Source of the DNA: Ailanthus altissimus
Taxonomy: Eukaryota; Streptophyta; Magnoliopsida; Sapindales; Simaroubaceae
Assembly (NCBI GenBank): GCA_946807835.1
Contig: OX327683.1
Span: 11,723,001 to 11,787,000, forward strand
Reading direction: 5' to 3'
Length of the DNA stretch: 64,000 nt
Below, one piece after another: positions 33,298 through 46,057 of the stretch. The notes beneath the pieces are model-generated. The model was not told the DNA's origin, did not search any database, and was given only the letters and a program-made list of their open reading frames with translations. The stretch's first letter is position 1. The number at the start of each line of letters is the position of its first letter. The position numbers and the translations under genes were made by a program.

Positions 33298-34700
33298 ATG
33301 GCATCTTACAAGTATGAAGTTAAGAAATTCAATAGGTAAAATTATTTCAATTTATAAAAGGTGAATGTAATGAATTTACTGGTAGGTCAAGGCTTGATTC
33401 AACTCTTGATTTAACTCTTGTTACAACTAGTGATAAGAAGAAGTTTGAGACATCTAGATTCAATCTTAATCTTGAAATTATTCAGAAGAAAGCCTATAGT
33501 ACCCTTATTCTGCCATTAAGTGATAAAGTTCTAAAAGAGATTGTTGGAGAGAATACTACAATTGGTCTTTGAAAGATGTTTGATGATTTGTACGTGTTGA
33601 AGTCCCTAATGAATCGCCTACAAATCAAGAAGAAGTTGTATTAGCTGTCTATAGCTGAAGGCACTGCAATTAAATACCATGTTGATACTTTCAACAAGAT
33701 TATTATTAATCTTGAGATGGTTGACGTCAAGATAAAAGATGAAAATAATAATGTGATTATCTTGTTGAGTTTTTTACTTTTCAAGTATGAGCATTTCGTC
33801 GATACACTCTTGTATGATAGAGAGTCTTTAATAATAACTAATGTTAATGTCTTTGAACTCAAAAAAATTGAAAAACAATATTAGAGCCTACTAATACTGC
33901 AACGGACTTAATTGTAAGGGGAAAAGTTGATAATAGAGATGGGAGGAGAATCAATAGAAAGAGTCAAAAGGAGAAGCAAAGAAGTGTTATAGTTGTAAGA
34001 AAGAAGAGAGCTACATAAAGGATTGTCCAAAAAGAAAGGCATGAAGAATGAAAAGAAAAAGAAAGTTGATGTTGCAATAGTCTATAAGGAGAATTATAAT
34101 AATGCAGAAACATTGGTAGCTTCAGATAGAAAGAATGCTGGTAATTGGATACTTGATTTTAACTGTACTTTTTATATGTGTTCTGGTAGATCCTTATTTA
34201 TAAATTATTATTCCATTAATAGTGGTAAAGTACTAATGGTTAGTAATAAAGCTTATAAAGTCATTGGAATTAGTTGTATAAGATTAAAATTGCATAATGA
34301 AAAAGTTAGGAAAATACTAGGTGTAAGACATGTTCTTGCTCTCAAGAGGAACTTGGTATTCATGAGCATGCTAGATCTAGTGGGATGTTCATACAATGCA
34401 TAAAAAGGAATATTGAAAGTAATTAAAGGGTCAATGGTGATAATAAAGGGTGAGAAGCACAATGAGTTATATATGTTGAACAGGAATTTTGTGTATAGTT
34501 TAATATTTATTGTTGAAAGGATGTAATAAGCTCACTGGAGTGAAAGAGGTCTTAAAAATTGTTTAAGGGTACTATTGTCAAACATAAGTTTCAACCATCG
34601 GTTTTTTGTGGTTATTGTATACTTAGAAAAACTCATGGATTCAAGAAGGATATAAAAGATCACAATACCAAAGCTACTCCAGACGGTATATAATCAAATC
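33298..34700 (+). pseudogene. Copia gag-protease-integrase fragment (element D)
   Basis: Starts at an ATG (33298) encoding MASYKYEVKKFN, shortly after a degenerate tRNA-Met primer site (TGCTATTAGAAC, 33270-33281). Gag continues with KAYSTLILPLSDKVL and LKSLMNRLQIKKKLYQL near 33500-33650. A decayed CCHC knuckle is near 33990-34030. A protease-like NWILDFNCTFYMCSG lies near 34143 (active-site DSG altered to DFN). The pre-integrase zinc region ends near 34690 (FCGYC...GKTHGFKKDIKDH). The rest of pol is missing. The open stretch 34023-34403 is only part of this gene. Confidence 0.75.
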
Positions 34701-35483
34701 ATTTAGAGATCTAAGTCACTATCCTTAATAAAGTTAAGTCTGTGCAAAAACTTAAACTAGATCCCCCCTATGTAATTGAGTGTGTGATGTGGAGTGGATG
34801 GATCTTGGAAAGCCTTTTAATGATTTTAAATCAATGAGGGGTTTGTAAAGATTTGTGATTCAAAATTGTGATTTTGAATCCGAAACTAATAAAGAGACAA
34901 CATGAGGCTGAGAATGTATTAGATGGATGAGACTTGAAATGAAATGAAAGCTAAAAGTAAGGAGGGGCTTGAAAGCGCAAAGGGACCATTTTCAGGCCTT
35001 GGGACTGCGGCGCTAGCCTGGCAACAACTATTTTAATGTTCTCAAGTCGATTTTAGATTCCTTTCATGCATGGACTTCTATTCTAAGTTAATATAGGGTT
35101 TTTAGAGATATTTTGAAGCTTATATAAACCCTTTTTAATACCATTAGCGTTACAAACATCAAAGAGAGTGTCAAATAGAGAGCTTAGAGAGCGTTTGAGT
35201 GTTGAGTATGCGAGAGAGTGCTGTATAGACTTTTGGAGAGCTCATTCTATTGTGTATTCCTTGCAAATCTCTTGAGTGATATTTGTAATCATTGAAGAAT
35301 TTATGGTAATAACTAAGTAATTAAAGAAGTTAAGATAATTTAATCTACCTTCGATGTAGGTAATTTACCGAACCGCATAATCTTTGTGTGCCTTGTGTGT
35401 GATTGATTATTTTCTTTATTTATTATGTATAATCCTTGCAATTCTTATATACTTGTGGGTAAAGATTTCACAAAAATCTAACA
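34701..35483 (+). mobile_element. 3' end and 3' LTR of element D
   Basis: After the pol deletion comes a noncoding stretch that includes GC-rich CAGGCCTTGGGACTGCGGCG at 34994-35013. The LTR copy runs from about 35037 (TGTTCTCAAGTCG) to 35483 (...AAATCTAACA). It pairs with 26674-27099 plus 33248-33266. The true LTR start could lie somewhat further left. Confidence 0.7.
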
Positions 35484-35524
35484 AATAATAATAATAATAA
35501 TAATAATAATTATTATTATTATAA
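35484..35524. repeat. AAT/ATT microsatellite
   Basis: A run of AAT units followed directly by ATT units, forming a perfect inverted-repeat-like centre at the right edge of element D. Confidence 0.85.
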
Positions 35525-36290
35525 TTACCAGCATATACTTAAAATAACACAAAATTAGCTTTTGGCATAACTTGTCTGGTGATAAACGTGCTTTGTACCT
35601 TCATCTATATGAGTTTGAGTAAAAATAAAGAGCAAGGATTTATATTTAGCAGATAAAATTTCTCATTGTCATTTAAGTTTTTTAAAAAAAACACGCACAT
35701 AAAATTACTGAGTTTAAGTGAAAATAGATAGTAAGGATTGATATTTAGTAAGTAAAGTTTTTCATAAAAAATTATCGAGTTCAAGTAAAAATAAGTAGAG
35801 AATTAATATTTAGCGGATGAGATTTCTAGTTTGCATCCAAACCTTTCTAAACACCCACACCAAATTAGAATAATTATATAAAATTAATAATAATGTTCGT
35901 TGATAAAATGTTTTATAGTCGTATAAGACGTGCAGAAGTGCATTCCATCACAATAAGGTAACCAAATAAAAGTTGGTTTACGTGTACGTAATATGAAATA
36001 ATTTTTTTCATAAAAAAGTAGAATTTGTTAAGTTTATATTTACATGTACAACAGTTTTATGTTCTGCAAAATGGGTTCTTTTTGTTTTTCAAAATACAAA
36101 TAAAAAATGTACATTCAATAACATATTTTAAGAGTGTTTTAAATAAAACTAACAAGATTTTTTATGCCTTTAAACATATTTTAAGAGTGTTCTAAATAAA
36201 AATAACAAGATTTTTTTTTGTCTTTAATTCTTTCTTTGAATACATATAAAATTGTTGGAGATAAAAGATTGGTGACACTTAGTACAGTTC
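35525..36290. other. AT-rich stretch without recognisable gene
   Basis: Contains two near-copies of a ~60-bp phrase (36121-36165 and 36176-36220: ttttaagagtgtt...aacaagatttttt) and two similar phrases at 35620-35690 and 35730-35790. No gene or element boundary is visible. Confidence 0.45.
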
Positions 36291-37283
36291 AAACAAGCTA
36301 CTTTAGTGGAACTGAATTTGGGCATAAATACTTAAGACTTCCATAATTCGGCTCATGAAGCCCATTTAGTGGAACTAGTATTAGAATACGTGTTACCACA
36401 TAGTCGTGATGTCAAAGACACATCGTCAAAGTTTGTGTATTTGTTACATCATCATGGGCCTACCAGTAGCATACACCTTAAGTTGTGTCACGTCAATAGC
36501 ATGACCTACTAAAAAAGAACCTAGACGCCAAGTCATTTTAGCTATTAGACTTAAAGATAATATGAGATAAGAAAATCTCCACAGAACTAAGAAAGAATGC
36601 CACATCAGTAAGCACAGAGTTTTGTTCCCTAGTGACACTACTAACATAATAAATAGAAGGTGTCTAGGGTAGGTGGACAGTTTAGCTTAAGACCTGCCAA
36701 ACTCAGAGGGACAAAATCAAAAAATCCATTAAGCTCTTAGATTTCACCAACTCGACTTGACAGCTTGGAAAGAAACCAATCACCAATATTCTTAGTACTC
36801 CAAATGTCAAGAGAGATAAACCTCTTTGCCTCTCCTAATGAAGTTCTCCAAAGTACCCTTCATGATAAGGATATTTTATAATAACAACTCACCATGTGTT
36901 ACCCTTGAGGGGAAATCTTCAGGCTGACACCATCTAAGCTTAGGTTAAGTCTTCAAAATTGAAAGGTGGTAAAAACACTTGAACAATTTGAATTTTAAAC
37001 TCTTTAGTAAGAGAAAGCTCTCATTTTCTCTTTAGAATTTTTATACTTTCTTTAGGGTAAGTAAATCGTAGGGAGCTTTCTACATAACACACTCATATGA
37101 CTTGAGTGATGGAGGGTCATTGCCAACCACCACTTGGCAGTGACCTTATGTGCTCTGTGTTCCTCAAGTCTCTTCAGGCCTTCTTAGCTCACCTAGCTCC
37201 AGTTTGGTATTCAGCTCATTCTCAGCTCAACCTTAGACTCTTCACCATTAGGACGAACTCCAACTGAACCCTTGGTGACAAAA
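36291..37283 (+). mobile_element. LTR of Tat-like gypsy relic K, left part
   Basis: The sequence style (gatggagggtcattgccaacc near 37110, cctcaagtctcttcaggcc near 37163) is that of a Tat-type Ty3/gypsy LTR. It is interrupted at 37283 by the solo LTR E and continues at 39456. A decayed primer site (aatttggaacataacatc) follows near 39533 and gag at 39640. The left boundary is uncertain. Confidence 0.55.
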
Positions 37284-39450
37284 TGTTGACGTATTTTAGG
37301 GTGTTTGCATGTGATTGTGTACATATTGAAAAAACTAAACACATGTATCATATACACGAATTTGGCAGCAGAATTTATCATGTAATCAACATATATACAT
37401 ATGCTTCAATTCTTAACAACTTAAGAATACAGAAAACATACATTTGAAGACCTCCAATGAAGATTTCAAATTCGGATTTCTTCGCTTCAACTTTGAGCTC
37501 ACCTTAAAGTGTACTTTTGTTCAATTCTAGTTCACAACAATCTAGTGGGATTGTGAAGTTAGAATAACATCAGTATAATCTCCAGTAACAAGGTTTGTAT
37601 TACTTGAAAAAAAAAAGATTTATTTTTCTTTCTCCTTTGGTTTTTCTCACAAGTCTTTGTTCAATGAAAAACTCTCTCAAAACTAACTCTTCTTTTTCCA
37701 CTCAACCCTTGCACGAAAATTGATTTACACACTTATTAACACAAATGAAACTCAACCATTTTTAGTGATCTCAACACTTCACAAGTTCTCCACCAAAATT
37801 AGATTAAGTGGCCAACTACTAAATTAATATTTGGTGGCCATTTTAATGGTCTAATAAAATTAACCATTAATCACAAAATGGTGCTCCACTTAATTTAATT
37901 TATGTTTCTCAAATTAAGTATGTCTTCCATTAAGAAATAAAATAACAAATAAATAAAATAATATTTTATTTATTTAAATAATATTTATTTAATTATTCAA
38001 AAACTATTTGAATAATTAATATTTACCTTATTTGATTTTATTAACATGGTTAATAGATGAATTCATAGTAAAATAATTCATGGAATAAAATTGTGCCACT
38101 TGTTAATATCTAATTAGTTAATAACTCTTTTCGACTAATTAAATAATATACTTAATATTTAAGTCTAAACAAGTGCACAACCCGAGAAACCCTGAAATAT
38201 ATTTTTGATTTGCTAAAATTTTTAGGAGGAAACTGTTCAATGCATTATCCCGCCCCAGTGCACAATGAGTATACTTCATATTGTGAAACTCTCTAGGCCC
38301 ATGCCCGAATTGTCATATGGAACTTCTCCATACGTCCGTTAATGATGCCTCACACACACATTACAGATATTACAAAGTGGCACGTTTGACCATACAAGTT
38401 GAGGCTATAACATATTCATATAATCCTTCCAACATTTATATCCGGGTAGAGGAGAGATATAGATCAACACCGTCAAATCTCCATATGCCTGACCGAAAGC
38501 TTATCTCTAGAATTGTATTTCAATAAATAATATTCTCAAATACTTTTATAATATTATTTATCTGTAGGGTTAAACTTTTTTCCCAAAAATTATTGCTTAT
38601 GACCATAAGACTTTCTGAAAAATAATCTATTCAGCATTAGGATATAATACTCACCCAAATAAGTTGATGGATCCCATATCTATGCACACCAGACTCCATG
38701 AGCATTGGACCATACCCAGTGACACCCAGCGGTAAGACCATGAAAGGTTTCTGAATGTGTAGAACCAAAGTATAGTGGATCACTTACAAGCCCACTGTGG
38801 CACTCACGCCAAAGGACCACGAATACTACTCAACTAAAAAAACCTTCAATTGACGGCTTTATGGGTTGTCTATTAGAGATCTTTGTGAGTCTGTTCAATA
38901 TTCAGTCCTTACTGAATACCTATATCTTTATACGAGCTTCCACTAAACTCATGATTTGTTAAGACTAACCATTTGAACTATCTAGATATAGACATACACC
39001 AATCATATATTTATTAAGGTATTCACTGACAGACCAACATCAGTGAATTAGATCAGGAACATAATATTTGAGAACATATTTGCATAATGATATTTCCTAG
39101 CACTATTTACAACTTCTTGCAACTACGCCATTACTAATATATTCTTAGGTCTTTATCCCATTTCAGACAAGGCTCTAACTCTTTAGATATCGCTGACTCT
39201 TATAACCTGATAACTCTTATCAGTGCCAACTCTTAGCATTTATAACTCTCAGCGTTGCTAATTCTTAGCACTGATCTAAACTCATTTAGACCAGATCTGA
39301 ACTTTTTAATATCGTATAATGTCTAAAATGTTATAAGCATCTTACCATATATAAAATATAATTAGTAATTTAATGAAATGATAATACTAGTATAAATATT
39401 AAACAAATATTCATACATAAAGGGATGACACGTAAGCACAAATCCCAACA
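37284..39450 (-). mobile_element. Solo LTR E (B-family copia), with CAAAA duplication
   Basis: A complete 2,167-bp LTR on the minus strand, TGTTGGGATTTGTGC...ATACGTCAACA. It is flanked by perfect CAAAA repeats at 37279-37283 and 39451-39455. There is no internal sequence, so it arose by LTR-LTR recombination. It has the complete 5' part that is missing from the B 5' LTR. Confidence 0.88.
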
Positions 39451-39455
39451 CAAAA

Positions 39456-40905
39456 GGCCCAAAGAGACTCAGACTTTTTAACATCATTTTCTCTTACACA
39501 TAACTAGTTAGGGTCAGGTTACCCATTAGGTTAAAATTTGGAACATAACATCTAGCATCATCCATAGGAAGCCAAGAAAAGCCTTACTTTTAGACGCTTC
39601 GCTAAGTTCAGCAAGCCAAGGGTTCATATAAGCCCTCTATCATGTCTAAAATGTCAAGAGAAATTGAAGCATTGACTAGAAATCCGCTTGTTGAAAGAAT
39701 AGATAAAGATCTAGAAGAACCCATATAGAGGTTCCTCAAACAAATCCACATGAATACCTCAAGGTCTCCTTATGGATCGCTTGATGGAGATGCTCCAATT
39801 ACCCAGAAGTAGTTTGACGAATTTACTAAAGAGTTATGCCATATGACTACCAATGTTACTAGAGGTCATAGAAAGATAGAGAAAGAGACCTATGGGCCAA
39901 CTGAAGCTCCTTCTACCTGCTCTCACCCCGAACAAACCGGGAGCCACTACTCCTAAGAGCATAAGGAGAGTAGATAGGCCAGAAAGAGTAAACTTATTTC
40001 TCTCACCTATAGGGAGCTCCACTCCACTGAGGATAATAGATATGGAAATGTAAGAGATAAAGGATCGAAGCAACCTCTTATGAGTGAACTTCAAGACTCT
40101 CTCAACATTAAGACCTAAGCTCGTAAAGAGGCAGAGGACACCAAGGTAAGTACCATCATGCCAAGCTTTTAAGAAAGGTCAACAAGCTCTAATGAGACCT
40201 AGAAGACATTTTCTGAGCTAAGGATGTTATCACTAGCCTTATCCTAGTAGTGGAGGCTAGGTCTCTTTTTACAAAAGAGATCAAGAACGCGTGGTTACCT
40301 CTAAAGTTTAGGATGCCATAAATTGTAAGCTAGAAAGAAAGAACTGACCCAGCAGCTTACTTAGACCTCTACAGAGACCATATATTGATTTAAGGCGTAG
40401 AGGAAGATGCTTTATACTGCATATATTCCTACACTTTGTGCGGAATAATTCAAGGTTGGTTTCAAACCTTAGAGCTTGAGAACTTTATCTTTCAGTTCCA
40501 TTATTCAAGTAATAGGCCCAAGGATCCTTCAACCTTGATGTATGTAAGGTAAGGAGAGTACGAGCCCCTTAAAGACTATGCAGAGATTCCACAAGAAGAT
40601 TACTGACATGGGTATTTTCAGTACTAAGGAGACACTTATCAACTTCCAAAAGAACATAAAACTTGAGAAGCTGTGGTTTGCGTTTTGGGAGTTAAAGCTA
40701 AAAACCTATGGTAAGGCTTAAGCTAGAGCCCTAAAGTAGATCGAGATAGATGATAAGTCATTGATGAAGAGGTAAGAGGCAAGGTCGCAATCCTCTCTAA
40801 GGAAACTTGCTTGAAAGAGCCCTCAGCTCCCCTGAGGCTTCCTCTTTTGCCTCCTAAGCTTAGTTAGAAGAGCCCACAGCAGGCTATAGAGGTCTCCCAG
40901 TTCCA
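39456..40905 (+). pseudogene. Gypsy gag relic (element K)
   Basis: After the end of the LTR (39456 to about 39530) and a decayed primer site, the plus strand encodes broken Gag: MSREIEALTRNPLVERI from about 39650; later, in another frame, DPAAYLDLYRDHILI and GVEEDALYCIYSYTLCGIIQGWFQTLE at 40345-40465, then SNRPKDPSTLMYVR and GEYEPLKDYAE near 40510-40580. This is the retrotransposon Gag (capsid) domain of Tat-like elements. Stops and shifts throughout. No pol is present: the element ends where LTR fragment F begins. Confidence 0.7.
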
Positions 40906-40911
40906 GTTATA

Positions 40912-41851
40912 CAGGCCTCTTTCATAAGTCCGTAAACAATGCCTCATACACATCTTATGGAAATTACAGAATAATGCCTTGAACTATACAAGTTGAGATT
41001 AATACATATTTGTATAGTCCCTCTATCATTTATATCCTAGAAGAACAACGACATAGATCATAACAGTCAAGTCTCCATATGTTAATCTATGAACTTATCT
41101 CAAGATTCGTATTTTTATAAATGTTTTCCTGGGTTTTATGCTTGTAGCAATAAGACTTTCAAAAATACAATCTTAGAGCATCAGAATATACAACTCACCC
41201 ATATGAGTTGTGGATCTCATAACTACACACACTAGACTTCGTGAGCATCGGACCATACTAAGCAACACTTAGCAGCAGACCATGAAAAGTCTCTAACATG
41301 TGTGGAACTTAAGTATAATGGATCACTCACAAGCCCACCGTGGTGCTCGGGTCAAAGTACCAAAAATACTAGTGAACTCGAGAAAATACTATATTGACGG
41401 CTTTATGGGATGTTTGTTGCAAGTCTTCATTAAGTCTGTTCAATACACAGTCCTTACTGAGACTATTAAGCTCATAGTCTGCTAAGATTAACCATCTAGA
41501 CTATCCAGATATAGACATATATTGATCTATATATTCCGAGGTCTTTATTTTATTTTAGACAAGTTTCTAACTCTTTAGATTTTACTGACTCTTATAACCT
41601 GCTACTTTTAGTAGTGCTAACTTTCGGCATTTATAACTCTTAGTGTTACTAATTCTTAACACTGATCTAAACTTCTTTAGACAAGATTTGAACTCCTTTA
41701 AATTATACAATGTCTAAAACGTTACAAGTATCTTATTATATACATATATATATTTAATGTTAACGATTTTATTCAAAATATTTATAGTATTAATATTAAA
41801 TAATTAATTTTCATACGATATTGGAATGGCACGTAAACACAATTTCTAACA
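40912..41851 (-). mobile_element. 3' LTR fragment of copia relic F
   Basis: Minus-strand LTR of the B family, from its exact start (TGTTAGAAATTGTG, at 41851) to a break near 40912; the last ~1.2 kb of the LTR is absent. It directly follows the F pol end on the minus strand, as a 3' LTR should. Confidence 0.75.
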
Positions 41852-42533
41852 AACTCTCACTTGTTTTAGTGCCATTAATGATGATTTCTCATACTTATCG
41901 ACTCCAGATGTTTCTTAAATACCTTAGGAGTTAAGACTTGAGTGAGTCTGCTACGTTATTTATTAATTGTATCCTAGATACTATTACATCTCCAATAGCC
42001 AAGAAGTTTCTAATTATATGGTATTCAAAGTCTATATGATCAAACTTTTAGTGTTCCTTATAGTTTCTTGGCTAGAGTAATTGCCACGTTATTGTTGCAT
42101 TTAGTAGGATAGGATCCACTGAGCTTGGAACTATATTAAACTCTGCAACTAACTTGATTATCCATAAAACTTCTTTTGTAGCCATCTCAAGCCATAACAT
42201 ATTTTGCCTCTAAGGTAGAATCAACTGTGGATATTTAAATTGCATTCTCAACTAACTGTTGTACCGTTGAGAATAAATACAAAATTAAATGTAGACTTTC
42301 TATCATCCGGATCAGACTAGAAGTCCAAGTTTGTGTATTCTCGTATATGTAACTTTCTCTGTGATTCAAAAACTTATCGTCTATACCTTTCAAGTATCTC
42401 ACATATGTTTCATAACCATTTAATAATGGTCACTTGGATCAGACTGATATCGACTTGTAACACTTACAACCATCTTGATGCAAGTCTTGTACATAACATG
42501 ACATACATTAAGCTACCTTTACCTGATCCAAAT
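41852..42533 (-). pseudogene. Copia RNase H / pol end, decayed (relic F)
   Basis: The minus strand parallels B positions 23900-24590: MYV.LCTR near 42500, a KSTFNFVFILNGTTVS-like stretch near 42270, and the DPI...AITLAKK and NNVADSL regions near 42100 and 41955. It is followed by a purine tract next to the LTR. Heavily decayed. Its continuation (CNIPF...) is found at 45320-45338, on the other side of the inserted LTR G. Confidence 0.7.
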
Positions 42534-45314
42534 TGACAGGATCCGACCCGAGACCCTCTACTATAGATCTCAGCGGCCCTGCCGGGTACCCCGACGGAAG
42601 TTCCTCTGACCTAATGGGTAAGTTGAAAAATTCCGCGAGGCGAATCCCTTTGTAATTCTTGCTACTACTGAGAAGATCTTGTAATATACATGAAAATCAC
42701 AATCTTAATTTTTTTTTTAAAAACGGACAGAGTTTCGCCTGTTTTTCGAAAAATCCATATAAAACCTGCAAAGAAATTCCACTTCTATTTCCAATACATC
42801 TCATTACTACTAATTCGGACCTCCGGTCCTTTTCAAATTAAATCCAACACAACTCAATTATTCATTTGAATCACCAAATAAGGATAATCATAAAAAGTAA
42901 AAACGATCATCATAAAATTAAAATCTCTTCTTCTCGGTTCAAAACATACATACAAATATACATGCCTATAACTATTATGCATAAAGTAAAGGGTGCTATT
43001 CAGCACATTTACATATACAAAAATGATCTTCGTATTTGGCCCACTACTCGGCAATAGGAGAATCAACAGCCTGCGTACTGAGACCTGCACCTGGGAAAGG
43101 GGTTTAGAAAACATAAAACACAAAACTGGTGAGCTAAAGAAGCTCAGTGAGTGCAAATAAAATTTCAATAAAATAACATCATGTATAGATAGCAAATTCT
43201 AAAGTTCATGCAGAAATCATGCTTCTAAACTGATGTAAAACTGTAAAACGGTTTCTAACATCACATGCTATTAAAATCTTGCCGAGCGGGTTTTATCTAG
43301 ATCTTTAGAAAACTATATTCTGAATCTGTATAACATAATAACTGCTGGTGTGCATATAAATGCATAAATGCTATCGATAAATCGAAAACTAGTAAAATCT
43401 TCGCTCGGCCATTTTCTTTCTAAACTATACCAATGGTAACCCTAAAGCTCTATGCCCACGTAGCGACTCAACTAGCACCGCACACGTGAGTAGGTCATGG
43501 GGCACCTCAACTAGCAACACCCACAGTGACATCTCAAGACATCTCACTGGCTATGCAGCAGAATCCTAAATCGCTTGCATATAGCGAGACAATACTCCGT
43601 ACACATAGAGCGACTTATATGACACGACATCTCGACTTTCTGGAGTTAGTGACATACCCCCAAGACCTGCCATGTGCACGGGATATACCGACCAGGTCTA
43701 ATACAATCATCACCACTATAATCTGAGGGTACCAATGGCCTTGAAAACGAATGCAGAAATTTTAAAACTATTTCTCAATTCGAACATGTAAAGGCATGTC
43801 TATGAGCATATATCAAGATCATAAATCATGGTTATGCATCGAAAGCTTATAAAACATGCATATTCATTATGCAAAAACATAATAAACGAAAAGTAAAAGA
43901 AATGGCAAATTTCCACTCACAATCGCTCCACGCTCAATTTCGCTCCCGATTTCTACTCCCGTTATCGCTCTCGGTTATCTTCACTTACGCGCCATAAATG
44001 ACATTTAGAACCAAATCGAATGCTAGAATCTCATTTAACTACTAAATGCCCTAATCGGTATACAAAGCCCGGATGTAAACTACTTCTCGAGTTTTATTTA
44101 CGGAGCCATTTAATCTAATCTATCTCACCATCCAGTGCCCTGAAAATTATTGAACGCCTTATAATCTTGGTTGGACATAATTGCCCTTCACCTTTCCAAA
44201 ATGGACAATTGTGTCCTATTATCTTCATTTTTTATTTTTCCATCAATATATACATTCAATTTACAATATGCACCATCTACACACAACAATTCATTCAAAA
44301 CACCACTCAATCCCTAACTTCCCTAAAGTGGCAGAATTCCACCCTAGGTTCCAACACATTCCTTTTCTCAATTTCTTGTTCCAATTACAACAAAATCAAG
44401 CCAATTGCATTCTAAAGCCCTAATTACAACCAATTGAAATCTGTACAACAAAATCACCAAAAACCCTAATTCTTACCTTGCTAATTTCTTCAAATTGATG
44501 ACTCCTTCAAGCTCCAAACTAGAATTCAACTCAATCTAAGCCAAGAATACACATAAGAACATCAATTTAAGAATTCTTGAAAGCTCACTTATCAAACTCA
44601 TAAGACAATGCTTTTCTTACTTATTTTTCTTGAATTTCCACTAATTGAGGCTTCAATTGAGCTTAGGGATTGGTATGTAACCTTATTTTGGCTTGATTAA
44701 GCATGAAAAATCATGAAAAAAAACTTGAATAGTCACTGTAGCAGCACCCCCCTTTGAAGCTCGAATTTCTCTCTTTTTTTGTCTAAGTGTTGGTTTTGAT
44801 CTCTCTTCAAATTTCTACACACTTCTAACATATATATAGTGCTCCCTCAATTGACCATTTTGCCCTTCAACTTACTTAAAATTACTAATTTGCCATTAGT
44901 TGAAAACTAATTATGTAATTAGTTCTTTTGTAACTATCTAGTTAGAATAGTCCAAAGAACTAACTAGAACTTCCAACTTGGCAATCTATGAGATTTCTTC
45001 TAATTGGTCCATTCTCTAATATATGGATTATATTTCTCAACAAAGGCTTGTTTCATACATCACCTTTAAATGGAAATTCATGTAGTAAATTAGGATTTCC
45101 TTTTCTAAGCCAATGGAGAAAAATTCCAAAAATATTCTAGGGTCGTCCGGCGCACCGATCGAGTGTGAAATTACCAAATTAGGTCTAATATCTCTCACGT
45201 GCATTATAAAGAAAATATTTCTAATATGGTTAAAATTGAGTAACCCTACGGTGTCTTATTTGCTCTATACTGAAATCTATGCGCCAATACTACTAATAGG
45301 GATTGGATATTACA
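42534..45314 (-). mobile_element. Solo LTR G (2.8 kb, gypsy del/Tekay-like)
   Basis: On the minus strand it starts TGTAATATCCAATCC and ends GGATCCTGTCA. It is flanked by a perfect 5-bp duplication CAAAT (42529-42533 and 45315-45319). The TGTAATATCC start, the size and the GC-richer segments (for example 42570-42620, ccctgccgggtaccccgacgg) resemble long LTRs of del/Tekay chromoviruses; the lineage is inferred. No coding sequence is credible inside it, so open frames at 43526, 44167 and 45113 are disregarded. Its target was the RNase H/RT region of relic F. Confidence 0.82.
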
Positions 45315-45335
45315 CAAATGGTATGTTAGACACTT

Positions 45336-45750
45336 GTTGTGTGATTTCTATAACCCAAACTAACGCAAGTATACGTTATCGTAACAAGTAATATATGATG
45401 AATAGAGTATCATTCCCACGAGGATTGTGTCATAAATTAATACTAAGTATTACGTTGTTGGTAACCTAACTTTATCTAGGCTAATCTAAAGGGTAGGATT
45501 TACTTTATCGTTAAGTTAAAGTTAATTTAATATAGGTTAATAAGTTAATTAAGGTTAGATTAAAGACTAAGATGTTTCATAACTTAATTGTTAAATTATC
45601 AATAAAGTAACCATGATTAAGAGTTAATCATTTGAGTGAGTTACTTTATTAATAAATCATTTCTGAACCTTATTGAGTGAGCTATGTTCGGAGTTATCCA
45701 AGATCCTGCTAACCAAAATGAGGACAACCAAAAAAGCATAACTTGCAACG
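45336..45750 (-). mobile_element. LTR fragment of a Tat/Athila-like gypsy element
   Basis: The phrase gagtatcattcccacgaggattg (45405-45427), preceded by aacaagtaatat, is characteristic of the 3' part of Athila/Tat LTRs. A related phrase appears at 10500 in the A LTR, and in the opposite orientation at 55977. The fragment truncates relic F at about 45338. Confidence 0.5.
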
Positions 45751-46057
45751 CCAAAAAATCTCACTTTGCTTTTTCTTTTACCTTTTGTTCATATGTACTA
45801 TGAACATCAGTAGAAAAAGCAGAGATTAATCATCTATGTTTTCTATAAAATTAAGTTTTGAAGATTAGTAACATGCAACATTAATCTAATGTAGTTTGCA
45901 TATTTTATACAAAGCAAGAAGGCTTCACTAAAGTAATTTTCAAAAGAACGCCCCACTCTTTTTTTTTATCTAAATGCTTATGAAACACTTCACCTGCCCA
46001 ATAGTCTCCACTATTCGTGCAATACCCAAGGCTCTGCACTAAATTGTGCGTCTATAA
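45751..46057. other. Unassigned AT-rich stretch
   Basis: No gene or repeat that I can support. Confidence 0.4.

Noticed and set aside
35484..35524. AAT/ATT run considered as a hairpin or terminator
   Set aside because: A simple microsatellite next to a retroelement end explains it.
43526..45391. Open frames at 43526, 44167, 44181 and 45113
   Set aside because: They fall inside solo LTR G or cross its boundary and show no domain features.
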